Of a DNA stretch of 64,000 bases, positions 12,971 to 24,884 are shown one piece after another (the stretch's first letter is position 1; the number at the start of each line of letters is the position of its first letter). A model generated the notes under the pieces. That model was given only the letters and a program-made list of their open reading frames with translations, did not search any database and was not told the DNA's origin. The stretch is from Agrypnia vestita (lineage: Eukaryota; Arthropoda; Insecta; Trichoptera; Phryganeidae): assembly GCA_016648135.1 (NCBI GenBank), contig JADDOH010000476.1, positions 186,001 to 250,000 on the forward strand, written 5' to 3'. A program made the position numbers and the translations under genes.

Positions 12971-14256
12971 TTAGGTCCTTACATATGAAATTGACGTTTT
13001 GCCGTACTGGCAAATTTGATCTCAAATATCTTCTCTTTGGTTAGGAATTCCAAATCCAAATTTATACAACTATTTACTCATGTATTTGTGTTTTGAAAAT
13101 TATAATTCATTTGTTTTTTCCTCAATTGTTTTTTTCTTTGCGTCACTCAGTTTACAAAATGAAAAACTTGAAATATCGCGTTATTTACAAGTACGAGTTC
13201 CACCGTGGCACCAGTACTGCAGAAAAGGCTCGAAGGATTAATGATGTGTATGGCGACGGTGCCGCAAAAGAAAACATAGTGCGTTTTTGGTTCCAACGTT
13301 TTCGTTCTGGAAATTTCGACCTGCAGAACAAGCCCCGTGGACGGCCGGAGACCAAAGTTGATAATGAAGAATTGAAGGCTATTGTGGAAGCGGATCCATC
13401 GCAAACCACATCCGAGTTAGCTGCAGGCTGCGGTGTTAGTGATAAAACTGTTTTTATCCACTTGAAGCAAATTGGTAAGGTGAAAAAGCTTGAAAGGTGG
13501 GTACCTCACGAATTGAGTGAAGCAAATCAACAAACGAGCGTTGACTGCTGCGTTGCATTACTCAACCGGCACAATAATGAAGGGATTTTAAATCGAATCA
13601 TTACCTGTGATGAAAAGTGGATCCTGTACGATAATCGGAAGCGCTCATCGCAATTGCTGAACCCTGCCGAACCAGCCAAACCATGCCCCAAGCGAAAATT
13701 GACTCCAAAAAAGTTACTTGTGAGCGTTTGGTGGACTAGTGCTGGTGTCGTTCACTACAGCGTTCTTAAATCTGGCCAGACAATTACGGCAGATGTCTAT
13801 TGTCAGCAACTGCAAACCATGATGGAAAAGCTAGCTGCTAAACAACCGAGGCTGGTTAATTGCTCTAGGCCACTGCTGCTTCATGATAACGCTAGACCAC
13901 ACACTGCACAACAGATGGCTACCAAATTAGAGGAGGTTCAATTGGAATGTCCAAGACATCCACCGTACTCTCCGGACCTTGCCCCAACAGATTATCATTT
14001 TTTTCGAAATTTGGATAACTTCTTGCAAAGGAAAAAATTCAACTCCCATGGGGCAGTCCAAACCGCCTTCAAAGATTTTATTGATTCCCGTCCGAATGGT
14101 TTTTTTAGTAAAGGGATCGATGAACTACCTATGAGATGGCAAAAGTGCATAGATAGCAATGGTACATACTTTGATTAAATAAATATATTATAATAAAAAA
14201 AAATCGGCTTTATGTTCCTCCCATACTAAACGTCAATTTCATATGTAAGGACCTAA
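12971..14256 (+). mobile_element. Complete cecropia-type mariner element, 1286 bp
   Basis: Perfect terminal inverted repeats begin TTAGGTCCTTACATATGAAA and are identical for about 29 bases (left at 12971, right ending at 14256). TA target duplications lie at 12969-12970 and 14257-14258. The element contains a full transposase frame. A 1284-bp sister copy lies at 57886-59169 on the opposite strand. Confidence 0.95.
13159..14178 (+). CDS. mariner transposase (cecropia subfamily), apparently intact
   Basis: DDD transposase for cut-and-paste movement at TA sites. I place the start at 13159, giving 339 aa. An upstream in-frame ATG at 13093 only adds sequence not typical of the family. The N-terminal half holds two helix-turn-helix units, with GRPETK as the linker between them and HLKQIGKVKKLERWVPHEL after. 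The catalytic triad is visible: TCDEKW, then LHDNARPH, then SPDLAPTDYHFF. I counted 34 residues between the second and third aspartates, the DD34D spacing of mariners. The C-terminus RWQKCID..G.YFD is standard. There is no internal stop or frameshift. Close relatives in vertebrates are the Hsmar1/SETMAR transposases. Whether it is active cannot be judged from sequence alone. Confidence 0.93.
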   Translation: MKNLKYRVIYKYEFHRGTSTAEKARRINDVYGDGAAKENIVRFWFQRFRSGNFDLQNKPRGRPETKVDNEELKAIVEADPSQTTSELAAGCGVSDKTVFIHLKQIGKVKKLERWVPHELSEANQQTSVDCCVALLNRHNNEGILNRIITCDEKWILYDNRKRSSQLLNPAEPAKPCPKRKLTPKKLLVSVWWTSAGVVHYSVLKSGQTITADVYCQQLQTMMEKLAAKQPRLVNCSRPLLLHDNARPHTAQQMATKLEEVQLECPRHPPYSPDLAPTDYHFFRNLDNFLQRKKFNSHGAVQTAFKDFIDSRPNGFFSKGIDELPMRWQKCIDSNGTYFD

Positions 14257-14258
14257 TA

Positions 14259-16170
14259 TAAATTACTTTTCCTGTTCAGAATGTTGTATAGAATCAGTTG
14301 ATTGTCAGAAAAATTTATCCATAATATTGTAAATTTCAACACTACAGTGTCTAAATATTGAATAAAAACGATTTTGATCGTTGTATGTCAAAAATCATGC
14401 GCACCGGCTTAAACAAGATTTTCAGTAAATCAATTATAATTCAACTTGATACGACTGGCTTTAAATGATCTGGACTTGACATCAGCATTTAAAAAAAGAG
14501 AATGATAAAGACAATGATGGAATTATTGAAATAAACTAAGAAAACATTGACTCCAATATGATACAAAAAATGTTTTACAAAAATATTAGGATATTTCTAT
14601 GAGGATAATGTCCTTTAATCCTGTGACGGTGTATATCATTTGAATACCAAAAACTATGAACTGCTGTCCCTCCATAAATTGTATTAATTAAAAAGCAATA
14701 AATTATATTTTACGCTTAAAATAGCATTTTATTTTTTACCAGACAAAAAGTTATAAAATAAATACCATACTTAAAAGTGTCAAATTTGGTTTTACAATAA
14801 TACAATTAACATTTTTAAAAGAAAGGACACAATTTAATTACATATTAAATCATGCGAGGACTTTCAGCAGAGATGACATAATGACAACAAAGTATCCAGA
14901 TTTAATGGTCTCTGTTTGATTTTTTTAATGAGGTTAGCAATAATGAAATGCGTTATTTATTGAACAAAATTTATTAAAAATATTGAAAAATGATTACAAA
15001 ACACATCGTACAACTGCAGTAATTGTTTCTCCCCATTTTCAGACAATATTGTAATAATATATATCATGATTTTGAATATATTATTGTAGAAAAGCAACAG
15101 AACACTGACTTTGCCCACTTACAGCATTATTACTAAAAATAACAAAACCATGTTATTTTTAAAAGACACATTCACTTAATGTTAACAAAATATAAAAAAA
15201 AACTATTGTACAGCTTTAACATAACACAAATTATAATTATATTACAAATAGAAATAAATAAATGCATATTTCTGTTTCATTATCTATATATATTTAGAAT
15301 TTTACAATGAATGTTAGCAAAAAAAGCAATCAATGCAAAACATCTCTGTTGGTAGAAAACTGTAATAAGAAATCATATTTATATTTTAGCATTACGTTTG
15401 GCATTCTGCTAATAATAAGTTATATAATATAAAAAGAGTCAGCAGTTAAGATACCCTCATTAAAGAAAAAATATTTTTGACAGAACTATTTCATTGATAT
15501 ATGAGATAGACACAGCTTTTCTTTGAGTTGTTTAGTTTTGTATTAAATATTAAAATACATCATTTAAATCAGTGCATAAAGGTACAGATATACACATGCC
15601 ACTTAGTGGCATGCTCATAAATCAACCGGCGGTTGTATGGCTAGTGGCATGCTCGTTACTAGCAATGTGCGTACACAAATGTCGATACTGCCACTAAATA
15701 AGCATGTGTATCAGACCCTAAAGAGAGTAAAAATTCGAAAAAAACTTATGTTTTGGAAAGTAACATTGTATGATGGAATGATAATAAATATGTATAATAA
15801 AAAATAACTTCTCAAAATTTAGAAAATGAAAGATTTCTTTTGAGTGCAAATAAATTAACCTAAAATAAATAAATTTCAGTCTTTTATAAATAACAGTATA
15901 TCCAAATAAAACCGGTTTATAGGATAGACAATAACAAGAAATAATACAATCAAGACAGTTTTGTTTGTCATTGATATACACTTTATTCAAATTAAATAAA
16001 TTACTATACTTTTAATTACACAGTAACATTACCAGAAAATTATTCGGTGTAGTTGAATGTTAAACACATTTTGTCATTTTGTTTGTGTACCTATATGTAT
16101 GTATATCTTAAAAATATTGAAAGAACAATGTTTTATTAACCTAAGAAAAAAACCATAAGAAAAAGCTATA
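14259..16170. other. AT-rich intergenic DNA with a small imperfect inverted repeat
   Basis: I see no gene. At about 15585-15716 a short block is bounded by imperfect inverted ends sharing ATACACATGC and a CCACTWA motif. It also repeats GTGGCATGCTC internally. It could be a small MITE. The rest is low-complexity AT-rich sequence. Confidence 0.45.
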
Positions 16171-16516
16171 TACAGTAAAAGCTCGTTAATACAAACAACT
16201 ATAATTCGAAATTCGGTATAATTCGAAAAATTTAATGATATTTTTTCCCCCTCAAATGAATTTTCATACAAAATGCTTCCTATAATTCGAAAAAATGGCT
16301 AATTCCAAATACGAAAAAAAATTCAGACAAAATTATGAAATTTGACACAAAAGTCATTTGTGTAAATTTTGACATTTTCTCACCATTTGCTAGTATTTTA
16401 TACCCGCGCTGACGGAAATGACCGCTCACAGGCCTTTGATCATCTATATGACAGTAATAAAAGTCATAAAACATCCCCAACCGGCCGGTGGCCGCGCGCA
16501 CAGGGTAAGGCTGTTT

Positions 16517-17091
16517 AAGGGTACGCGCGCACTAGCGTTTTTTCGCAGTGTTGTAACAAAGGCTTTTGAATCGTAGTGCGCGCACTTAGCGGCAAAATAA
16601 GGCAGCGGCGAAAAATCGGTGAAATGTTACAGCCCTCTTGCGGCGCGGCGGTCAGCGGCAAAAAACGCATCTTTTTAAAGTCATGACCGCGCGCGCTACG
16701 CGCTGTTTCGCTGTACCATATATTTTATGTGAAAGAACAATGGGCTACAAGCAATAATTCTGCTGATATAGATGAAGATTTTAATATTGAAATGCTAATT
16801 ACGAAAGTTGAAAGAAGACCACCATTGTATGATATCACTTCAAAAGAATATAGTGATAGAAACATTAAACATTTCTGAATAGAGTATTTTTATATGTGAT
16901 AGAAGGTCCAACTAGTTTTAAAAGTTCATAAAAACATTCTTTATTCATTCGATAATATTGGAAGAATTTTTCGTTAAATTCACCAAATATTTTAAAGAAC
17001 TGCCGGTAAATGATTAGCGGCATTATGCCGTAGTGCGTGTGCCTGCTGTTTTCGCCGCGCGGCGAAAAAACGCTAGTGCGCGCGTACCCTT
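16517..17091. mobile_element. Nested Harbinger-like element with perfect GC-rich terminal repeats
   Basis: The left end AGGGTACGCGCGCACTAGCG and the right end are reverse complements over about 28 bases, with TA flanks. Subterminal blocks such as AGCGGC and GCGGCG recur. It carries a MADF-domain fossil (16729-16878), which is typical of PIF/Harbinger partners. Local GC content is clearly above the surroundings near both ends. Confidence 0.75.
16729..16878 (+). pseudogene. MADF-domain protein fragment of a Harbinger transposon
   Basis: The open frame carries MLITKVERRPPLYD followed by KEYSDR, then a stop at 16876. This is the first helix region of a MADF (Myb/SANT-like) domain, which normally continues with a K..W..V helix. 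That part is missing. PIF/Harbinger transposons encode a Myb/SANT-like DNA-binding partner next to the transposase, so the location inside inverted repeats fits. It is truncated and has no plausible full start. Confidence 0.65.
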
Positions 17092-17416
17092 ATGACTGCT
17101 GTTTTATGATATCCCGCCAAAAGACGAGATTAGTTGAAGTTTTGTCGCCAGTTTTGGAGTTTTAAATTGTTACATCTTTGTGTTTTATTAAGATTGAAAA
17201 TATATCGCGTGAAAACATTATGTCATTGACTTTTTTTTGTGCTTTTATCTGTGATTTCCGTGAAAACTTTCGATATTTTAGTCTCTTCATTTACGATTTT
17301 AATATATTTTTTGTTATTTGATAAGTGTGAAGAATATTAGACATTTTATTACGTTCACGTGTTAGATTTTAGTTATTTTCGCATTTTATTTTGACTAGTG
17401 TTTCGTTTCAAATTAA

Positions 17417-17590
17417 AATGGCGTCAGTTCGCAGCGCGTACAAAACTTTAACTATTTCTATGAAAATGGATTTGATTAAAGACGTGGACAGAAAAATTGA
17501 GAAATAAGGGCAAGATTGCGTAAAATATGGTATCTCCAATTCGACTTTTCGGTATTTCCAATTTCAACAATTCTAAAAAATCGCGCCAAA
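17417..17590 (+). pseudogene. pogo/Tigger transposase N-terminus, broken
   Basis: From ATG at 17417 the frame reads MASVRSAYKTLTISMKMDLI, then KDVDRKIEK, a stop, and GQDCVKYGISNSTF before the frame is lost. This matches the Psq-type helix-turn-helix that opens CENP-B/pogo transposases (basic start, LT..MK..LIK.V...., KYGIS.STF). The DDE domain is absent. It supports the pogo/Tigger assignment of the enclosing terminal repeats. Confidence 0.7.
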
Positions 17591-18112
17591 ATTGAAAAGC
17601 GCAGTGAAGTGATGTACAATATTTGCTGTTTTCATTTTTTCTGTTTTAAAATTGAATTGATGTCTCAAGATCACATATCAAAGTAAATTATTTTAATTTT
17701 ATTGAAACAACTGACAAAAATGAATGCAATATTGGCCAAATAAATGTGTATAAAAATACATGTTAAAAAATGCATTTGTTTGTACACTTGGAAATGTTTA
17801 GAAAGTGTGTTGATGGTTTAAAAACTTCCTACTAATTCTACTTCCCTAATTCGAAATTCGAATTTTTTTGTTGAATTTCGGTCCCCTGAATTTCGTATTA
17901 AAGAGCTTTTACTGTATATGAAACACGTAATTCAAAATATATTTACTATAATTTAACAAATTCAAAAACTGCGAATTAATTAAAATGAATTGTGGTAACT
18001 GGAGAGCATGCATAAACATTTTGATTGGATATTATTCATTGTACTGCCTTGGGACGCTGAATAAAAAGGTAAGGATATTCACAAGGATATATGTATAAGG
18101 AATACCTAATTA

Positions 18113-18765
18113 AGGGGTTACTTGTAGTCAGGATTTTCAAAAACCTTTTTTTTCATTTTCTTAAAGTAAAATGTTTCAAAAATATTCAACACAATTCGGT
18201 TATTAGTTTTAAAGATATCCAACGATAACTGTAGGGCCCTTTACTGCCATCTGCACTAACGGCAGTAGAGGGCCCCGCTGACTGATGGCATGGCTGCTAC
18301 GGAACGGGGTTTTTACCTGAGTAATTCTAAGAATAATATAATAAATTTATTTTATAGTTCTACTTTTAGACTTAAGACCCATTAGGCTAACTGAAATTTG
18401 ATTTAGTGTTAGTATTTCAGTGTCAGTGAAACCGAGCAGTCGATAGGTAGTCGTGCGTGTGTTATAATCATTTACAAAAAATTATAATGAGACGTCATGA
18501 AGGTATGCATGAAATATTAATGATTGCCAATGCAATAGGATTAAATTGTGGGCCTAATGCACACGGGTCGGTCGGAAAGGGGTCAAGAATCGAGCTGCTA
18601 TCATGGTCCAGTATTAATAATTTTATTTGAAATTTTCGGTTTAGTTACTTGAAATATAGTGTAAAACTTTGGTATTATGTATTGAATAAAAACATCACAC
18701 AACTGTTCAAAAAAAAAATCTTGAAAATTTCTATTTTTTTATGCCTCTGACTACACGTAACCCCT
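18113..18765. mobile_element. MITE with AGGGGTTAC termini, 653 bp
   Basis: The left end AGGGGTTACTTGTAGTCAGG and the right end (reverse complement AGGGGTTACGTGTAGTCAGA) pair with one or two mismatches, with TA flanks at 18111-18112 and 18766-18767. Inside, around 18236-18300, is a GC-rich patch with an ACTGCCAT / GGCAGTAGAGGG inverted motif. No transposase is present. Confidence 0.75.
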
Positions 18766-19375
18766 TAGGAGAATATGTTTTCAAGTTTACACGTTATGTC
18801 TTCATGATAGTTTAAATTACATGGCATGATAAGAAATCACTGCAAAAACTGAACAATCCTGCTTCAAGCAAAATTGAAACACCTCTTTCGTGCAGTCGAG
18901 AAGTAACAACAGAATCGCCGGATCCAGCAAGAATGCTATTAAGGATTTCAGATGTTTCTTGGTGCTCTTCTTACTGCTTGTTATGGAACGATTACAGTGG
19001 GTAACATATGCCTTAACAATATTGTCACCCATAATAAAATTCTTTGGTTTCACTAGCTCATTATAGGCAGTGCATTATGTTATGGTTGTACCAATGTTAT
19101 ATTTTACTGGCTGATTATCCAATACCGAACTATAAAAACAATTTCATTGTAAAGGCAAACACAGTACCTATTTTAAATCTTAATAATGAACAAAATGTGT
19201 TAAGACAAGAACCCACAAAAATAAAAATTTAAAATTTTAGGTGAATTTTACTGACACTATGTTATCAATCAATTTTCCTCCTATTTTTCTATATGTTCTG
19301 TCTGTCACATTATTGTATTTTTATGTTTGCAATCAAAGAAAGCCAAAATGATCCCACCGACTACTCAAAATATAT

Positions 19376-19811
19376 AGAGTAGAACCTTGTAAATTCGAAA
19401 TACAAGGGACCCAAAAAACATTTCTAATTATGCAAAACCCCATTAATTCAAAATTCAAGGTAAAGAAAATTAAAAGTTCATGATTTTGTGAAAAACAGCT
19501 GTATTTTTGCATATTTCAAGAAATCATTTCGAAAACGCAATATTTATTATGTTAATAAAAAGATCGAAACATTTCTATTACTAAAGTACAGGATATTGAC
19601 ATATTTGCTGTTATCACTTTGTATAAAATTGATTTTTTAATTTTGTCAAATGTATAGATTTATGTGAAGGGGGCTAAAAATTATTTCAAATTATGAATCA
19701 CAGGGTTTTTGAATTTCAAAAGGTTAATCTACTATGAAATCAACATTTTGAGACTTGTCGGTTTTAAAAATGTTGTATTATGGCGAATTTCGAATAAAAG
19801 TGGTTTTACTG
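19376..19811. mobile_element. pogo/Tigger-type MITE
   Basis: The left end GAGTAGAACCTTGTAAATTC and the right end AGTGGTTTTACTG resemble the element at 8232-8699, with matching internal blocks such as TTTGCATATTTCAA. It is non-coding. Confidence 0.7.
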
Positions 19812-21715
19812 TATGAACATACAAAAGTTCTATAATTCATTGCTGTTTTCATGTCAAAAAATGTTTTATGAATAATGTTTTATATGGTAAAATGAGAAGC
19901 ATCAGATCTCATCTCATCATCATCTTACTTATTTTAGATAAAATCCAGTTACTGCAATATTATAAAGGGGATAACATTAGCTTCTTCATAAAACTTGAAT
20001 CAGTAAGAAAATTAATCTATGAAACAGAATACCATATGACTTCTCATTATATAAAGTTATTAAATATCAATCGTAGCACAGTCATATATTTAACTGAATA
20101 TGAAAGAATATGACAAAAAATATATATCAAAAGATGTGACAGAAGCGTATTTTGAAGGAAGTAATAATATGTAATATGAATGTATCGATAAAAGCAACTC
20201 AATATATTTTCAAATACCCACTATGGCCGTAGGAAGATTTATAACATAAAGACCTCAGGCAACACATATATTTTCACTATAACTTGTTTATATAATATAG
20301 TGTTAAATATTATAAAGATATGTCAATCATTGAGCAATTTTTTCTTTCTCGCAAACTCTTCCACATGTTTATTTATTTCTGAATCATGAAGCTGTTAACA
20401 TAAACTGGACGGATAAATTATATTATTTTACAATCCGTATCATTTGAAAATTATTAAATACTTTGAAACCAGATGAAAGCAAATATTTTCATGATAGTTT
20501 TTTTAAATTGAAAGGATCACAAGAAAATGAATATATAAGGTTAAAAATTCTGAATTTATTTGTCTATCTATCTGCTGTTTGGAGAAGATTTTATTGCATA
20601 AAAGATGTAGCTGTTCATAGAATGAGGCACATTTCTGCTGAAATGTTCCCCCTATCACAAAAATAATTTACTATAATACATGCCTCATGCACTGGAAATA
20701 GGAAAAACATTATTAATTACATTATTATTATAGCCCTATTTAAAGAGAACAAATAAAATAATCTTCACAAGTTTTTGTCTTTACAAGATAGTACAACGAT
20801 ATGGACATCAAATGTCCCAAATTTTTGGTATAATTTCAATAAAATTACAAAATGTCCTATAAGTTTTGTTTAAAAATAGTTTTAAGATACCGGAACTAAG
20901 ACTATTATTACTGTTACAAAATCGCCTGAAATAAGTTCTATTATTAATATTTGAAGCACTAAATTATCTATTTAACATTATTAACAATTAAATAAGTTAA
21001 AATTATTTATTAAATAAGGTTTTTATATAAGGATGCCGGTTTTGGATCAATGGAGGAGAGCATAACCAGAGTAACAGTGCGACACATCTCAATTTGTTGA
21101 CAATATAAACAAACACAAAATGAGTTTACGCTGCCCTGAAGAGTTTACGCCACTCTGAACAGCGCACAATTGTTAAACAAAAAGTATTTTCAATTCAAAA
21201 AGTTCATAATTTTTCTCAACTAATTTAACTAATGGGATAAAAATTGTCGCTCATTTATTAACAATGTTATGGCCACAAAATATTCCACATTAATGTTGCG
21301 CTTTAGTTTTGTAATTATATTGAAGGTTCAGTCTTTTCAGTCAGTGGTTCATTCTTACAAATATGGCAATAGTATTTAGTTTTGATAAACCTTGTAAAAT
21401 TCGATAAGTAGTTTCAGTGAGTCAGGACTTATAGGACATTACATACAGATATGATCAAGATGCAAGAAATCGTAAACAGATACCTCCTCTGCAGTATATA
21501 CTAAGGGGTAATTTAACATTCTTGCATTTTCATCAATGTTTGGTTAATACACACCAAAACACCAAAAATCTTTGAAGATTGCCATCATTACATACTTTCG
21601 TTTCCATCTTAATCTAAAACAAGCACACATAATTTCAAAAGAAATTTATAATTTATCAGTACAAATACTTTTTTATAAATACAAAACATGACATTCAATC
21701 CATTTATAAAGATAC
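19812..21715. other. AT-rich stretch, 3' side of the minus-strand exon
   Basis: No recognisable gene. Short open frames at 19868-20113 and 20463-20666 lack motifs and splice context. The right part should hold the 3' untranslated region of the minus-strand exon ending at 21716. I cannot fix its polyadenylation site. Confidence 0.45.
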
Positions 21716-22106
21716 TTAAATATCGTAGGGTTGGGACAGTGTGGGAATTTTAACCACAGTGTCTCTCTGAGCCCCTCTATCTGCTGTTTCTAATAAGGAA
21801 CCGCAACTTGACTTTTTTGACCTCATATTGGACTCACAATTGTCTGAGCTGGAGGTAACATCCGAACTGGACATCATGAGCCGGCCTGAAGTGTGGCTCC
21901 TCACCGATCCGGCCGTACTGAGCTTACGCGGCATGGTTGTACTCGTAGCGAGGGAGCCATTAGATGAGGAATGGTTCCCTATTAAGGGAATGCGCTCTCG
22001 AGGATCCCCAATGGAAGGCGGGGCACGCTGACTCGATGCTGCTCCACTGGAGTCCGATGTCATATCACAGTATAGACCGCCATTGGGACGAAGCCATCCA
22101 GATAAC
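21716..22106 (-). CDS. Last coding exon of an unidentified gene, serine-rich tail
   Basis: A minus-strand acceptor (tgtctttcag) ends at 22107 and the exon runs from 22106 to a stop at 21716. It encodes about 129 residues, beginning LSGWLRPNGGLYCDMTSD and ending IPTLSQPYDI. The composition is rich in Ser, Thr, Arg and Gly, looks disordered, and has clusters such as SSSDVTSSSD. GC content is much higher than the flanks, as expected for real coding DNA here. It might be the cytoplasmic tail of a membrane receptor or a phosphorylated regulatory tail, but I do not recognise it. No upstream exon of this gene was found between here and 33 kb. A LINE begins within about 35 bases of the acceptor. Confidence 0.6.
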
Positions 22107-22134
22107 CTGAAAGACATCAGTGGTATTTAATACG

Positions 22135-24850
22135 AGCAAATTCAAATACATCAAATTCAATTTAAATTTAAATATGCTAGCAGAATTAAACTTCATGTCA
22201 TGTATAAACGGATATACAAGAAATATAAAAAATCAACGACCATCTTGCATTGACCATATACATTGTAACATTCCAGACATAAACAAAATTGTTTCTGGTA
22301 TCATTCACACTGAAATTACAGATCATTACGCTACTATATTCAAATACAAATACAATTTAATTACAAACCTTCAAGCAACGATTACAGCTCCTCAAACGCA
22401 AAACATACAACTAATAAAATTAAATGATAATCTTATAAACAATTTAAACTCTGAGAAATGGACTCACCTATACAGTAGTAATGATGTCAATGAATGTTGT
22501 AACATATTTGAGGACACACTATCTAAATATATCGACGCTGCAAAATACTCTTTACCCAAATACAAGTCCTCGAAATACAAACCAATAAAACCCTGGATTA
22601 CTCACGGTCTAATAGTATCAATAAGATACAAAGAAACTCTAATAAAAAAATATAAAAAGCAACCAAATAACGAGCAACTTAATACATATATAAAAGCTTA
22701 CAAAAAAAAACTTTCATTTCTAATAAAAACTACCAAAGAAAATTATTATAAAAAAAATTTAGAGTCTGCAAAAAACGATAGTAAGAGAGTATGGAAAATA
22801 ATCAATGAGATAATTGATAAAAAACAATCAAAAAAAGAAAATATAAGTATCCTCTCACACGAAAACACTAAGATAAACTGCTCTGAAAATCCCCGTGAAG
22901 CGGCAGATATTTTTAATAATTTCTTTGCCAACGTCGGTAAAAATTTGGCAAAAAAAATTACAAATCCACAGATCACTGACACATCAATTCCAAAAACAAC
23001 ATATACAGAGAATAAATTGGAAAAATTCTTACCTACCACGATTGAAGAAATTGAACAAATTATTACATCTTTAAAAAGTGGATCAGCACCAGGCTATGAC
23101 GGATACACGGGTAATATCTTAAAATTTATCAAAAAACAAATATCTAAACCTCTAATGCATATAATAAACCTAAGTATAGAAACTGGAATTTTTCCGTCAA
23201 ACTATAAACGAGCCATTATCTCTCCTATATTTAAATCGGGCAATCCGGAGGAAACTACTAACTACAGACCAATATCTCTTATATCAAATTTTGGAAAAAT
23301 TATAGAAAAAATCGTTAAAAAAAGAATATTTCACTTTCTCAAAATAAACAAAATAATCCATAATAACCAATTTGGTTTCATGGAAAATAAAAATACGCAA
23401 GACGCAATAGCTCAATTAACAAATACTGTCCAAGAATCGCTAGACAAATCTTTTAAATGTATTGGTATTTTCGTGGACCTAAGAAAGGCTTTTGACAGTG
23501 TCTCACATAATAAACTAATATTAAAATTAAAATCTGTTGGTATAAAAGGTACAGCTCTAAGCTGGTTTCAAAGTTATCTACATGAAAGACAACAATGTGT
23601 AAAAATTAATGAAACTCTAAGTCAACCCTAACCAGCGACTTCGGTATACCCCAGGGGACAGTTCTAGGCCCATTGCTATTTATAATTTACGTTAACGACA
23701 TCTTCAACCTAAAACTGAACGGAAAAATAATATCATACGCTGACGATACTGCGATCATCACGAAAGGAAGCGACTGGGACACAGTTAATAGACAAGCGAA
23801 CAATGACATAAATACGCTAAAATTATGGTTTGACAACAACTTACTCTCCTTAAATTCCGACAAAACTTACTTTATTCCTTTTTCAATAAAAAAACCGACA
23901 ATCCCTTCAAATTTACAAATTATTGTACATGACACCAACTGCAAAAAAACTAACTGCAATGACAAATGCTCAACCCTAGAATCTAAAAGAGAACTAAAAT
24001 ACCTTGGTGTAATAATAGACCAACACCTAAAATGGCACAGCCACATTAGCGAGTTAGTCAAAAGAATAAGGAAATGCATATATATGTTCATAAGATTGCG
24101 TAACACACTAACCATAGATAATTTAAAAATGGTTTATTACGCTTCTGTCCATGCACTACTCCAATATGGAATCATTGGATGGGGAGGGGCGTATAATAAC
24201 ATCATAAACACAGTGAAAGTAATCCAAAGATCAATTATAAAAGTAATATTAAAAAAAAGAAAAACCTTCTCTACACAATTACTTTTCTCTAAATTCCAAG
24301 TTCCAAAATTAGAGAATGTTTACAAAAAAACGTCAATTATACAACTAATTAAAGAAAACATAACTGCTAAATTTGAAAAAAACACATCATTAAGATTCAA
24401 AAATAATTTTAAAATCCCAAAATATAATACCAAACTGTGTCAACAAAACTACATATACTTGGGCATAAAAAACTTCAATAACCTACCTACAGATATTAAG
24501 AAAATCGATGACTTACAACAATTAAAGAAAAAAATAAACCAACACTTTAGATCGATACAATTTGACAATGCATAACAAGACATATAGCTAACAAGACATA
24601 TAGCAATGACATACAGCTAACAAGACATATAGCAATTGACAATGCATAACAAAGACATATAGCTAAGGAACAAATAAGCCAAATCCAAAATAAACTAATA
24701 AAGTGTAAGCCCCTCACCAAGCACATGAGCAAGTCTCATTTTTGGAGAGGCAAAGCAATAAAATAAAATGTATTTAAGTAGATTGTAATAGACGAATGTA
24801 TTATGATTTAAATGTAGTTTTAATATTAAATAAATAAAAATAAAAAAAAT
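22135..24850 (+). mobile_element. 5'-truncated jockey/CR1-group LINE with one frameshift
   Basis: The element opens in the end of the endonuclease domain (SCIDHIHCN, later TDHYATIF) and continues through a full reverse transcriptase: SAPGYDGYTGNILK, NYRPISLIS, FVDLRKAFDSVSHN, GIPQGTVLGPLLF and SYADDTAI, the catalytic YADD. The frame is open from 22120 to 23631 and from 23673 to 24575, with one shift between about 23590 and 23640. The rest of the reading frame is clean, so the copy is young. The 3' region has tandem ACAAGACATATAGC units (24575-24665) and an A-rich (TAAA-like) tail near 24825-24850. It lies antisense to the exon at 21716-22106, just outside its acceptor. Confidence 0.85.
24575..24665 (+). 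repeat. Tandem repeats in the LINE 3' region
   Basis: At least four imperfect copies of ACAAGACATATAGC with spacers such as TAACA and AATGACAT. Such arrays are common in 3' untranslated regions of LINEs. Confidence 0.7.
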
Positions 24851-24884
24851 TCTTTAAAGAAAGCACTACACAATATAAATATGC

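Larger units (their letters stand above)
16173..17914 (+). mobile_element. Deleted pogo/Tigger element with nested insertion
   Basis: The ends are CAGTAAAAGCTCGTTAATAC and its inverted partner ending AGAGCTTTTACTG, with TA duplications at 16171-16172 and 17915-17916. Near 17417-17590 a coding fossil survives (separate entry). A second transposon sits inside at about 16517-17091. The interior is otherwise too short for a full Tigger transposase. Confidence 0.8.

Noticed and set aside
13093..13158. Upstream ATG for the mariner transposase
   Set aside because: It adds a hydrophobic run not seen in the family; the ATG at 13159 begins the conserved N-terminal helix-turn-helix region.
18817..19053. 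Minus-strand 78-codon frame
   Set aside because: No motif, no splice sites and no compositional shift.
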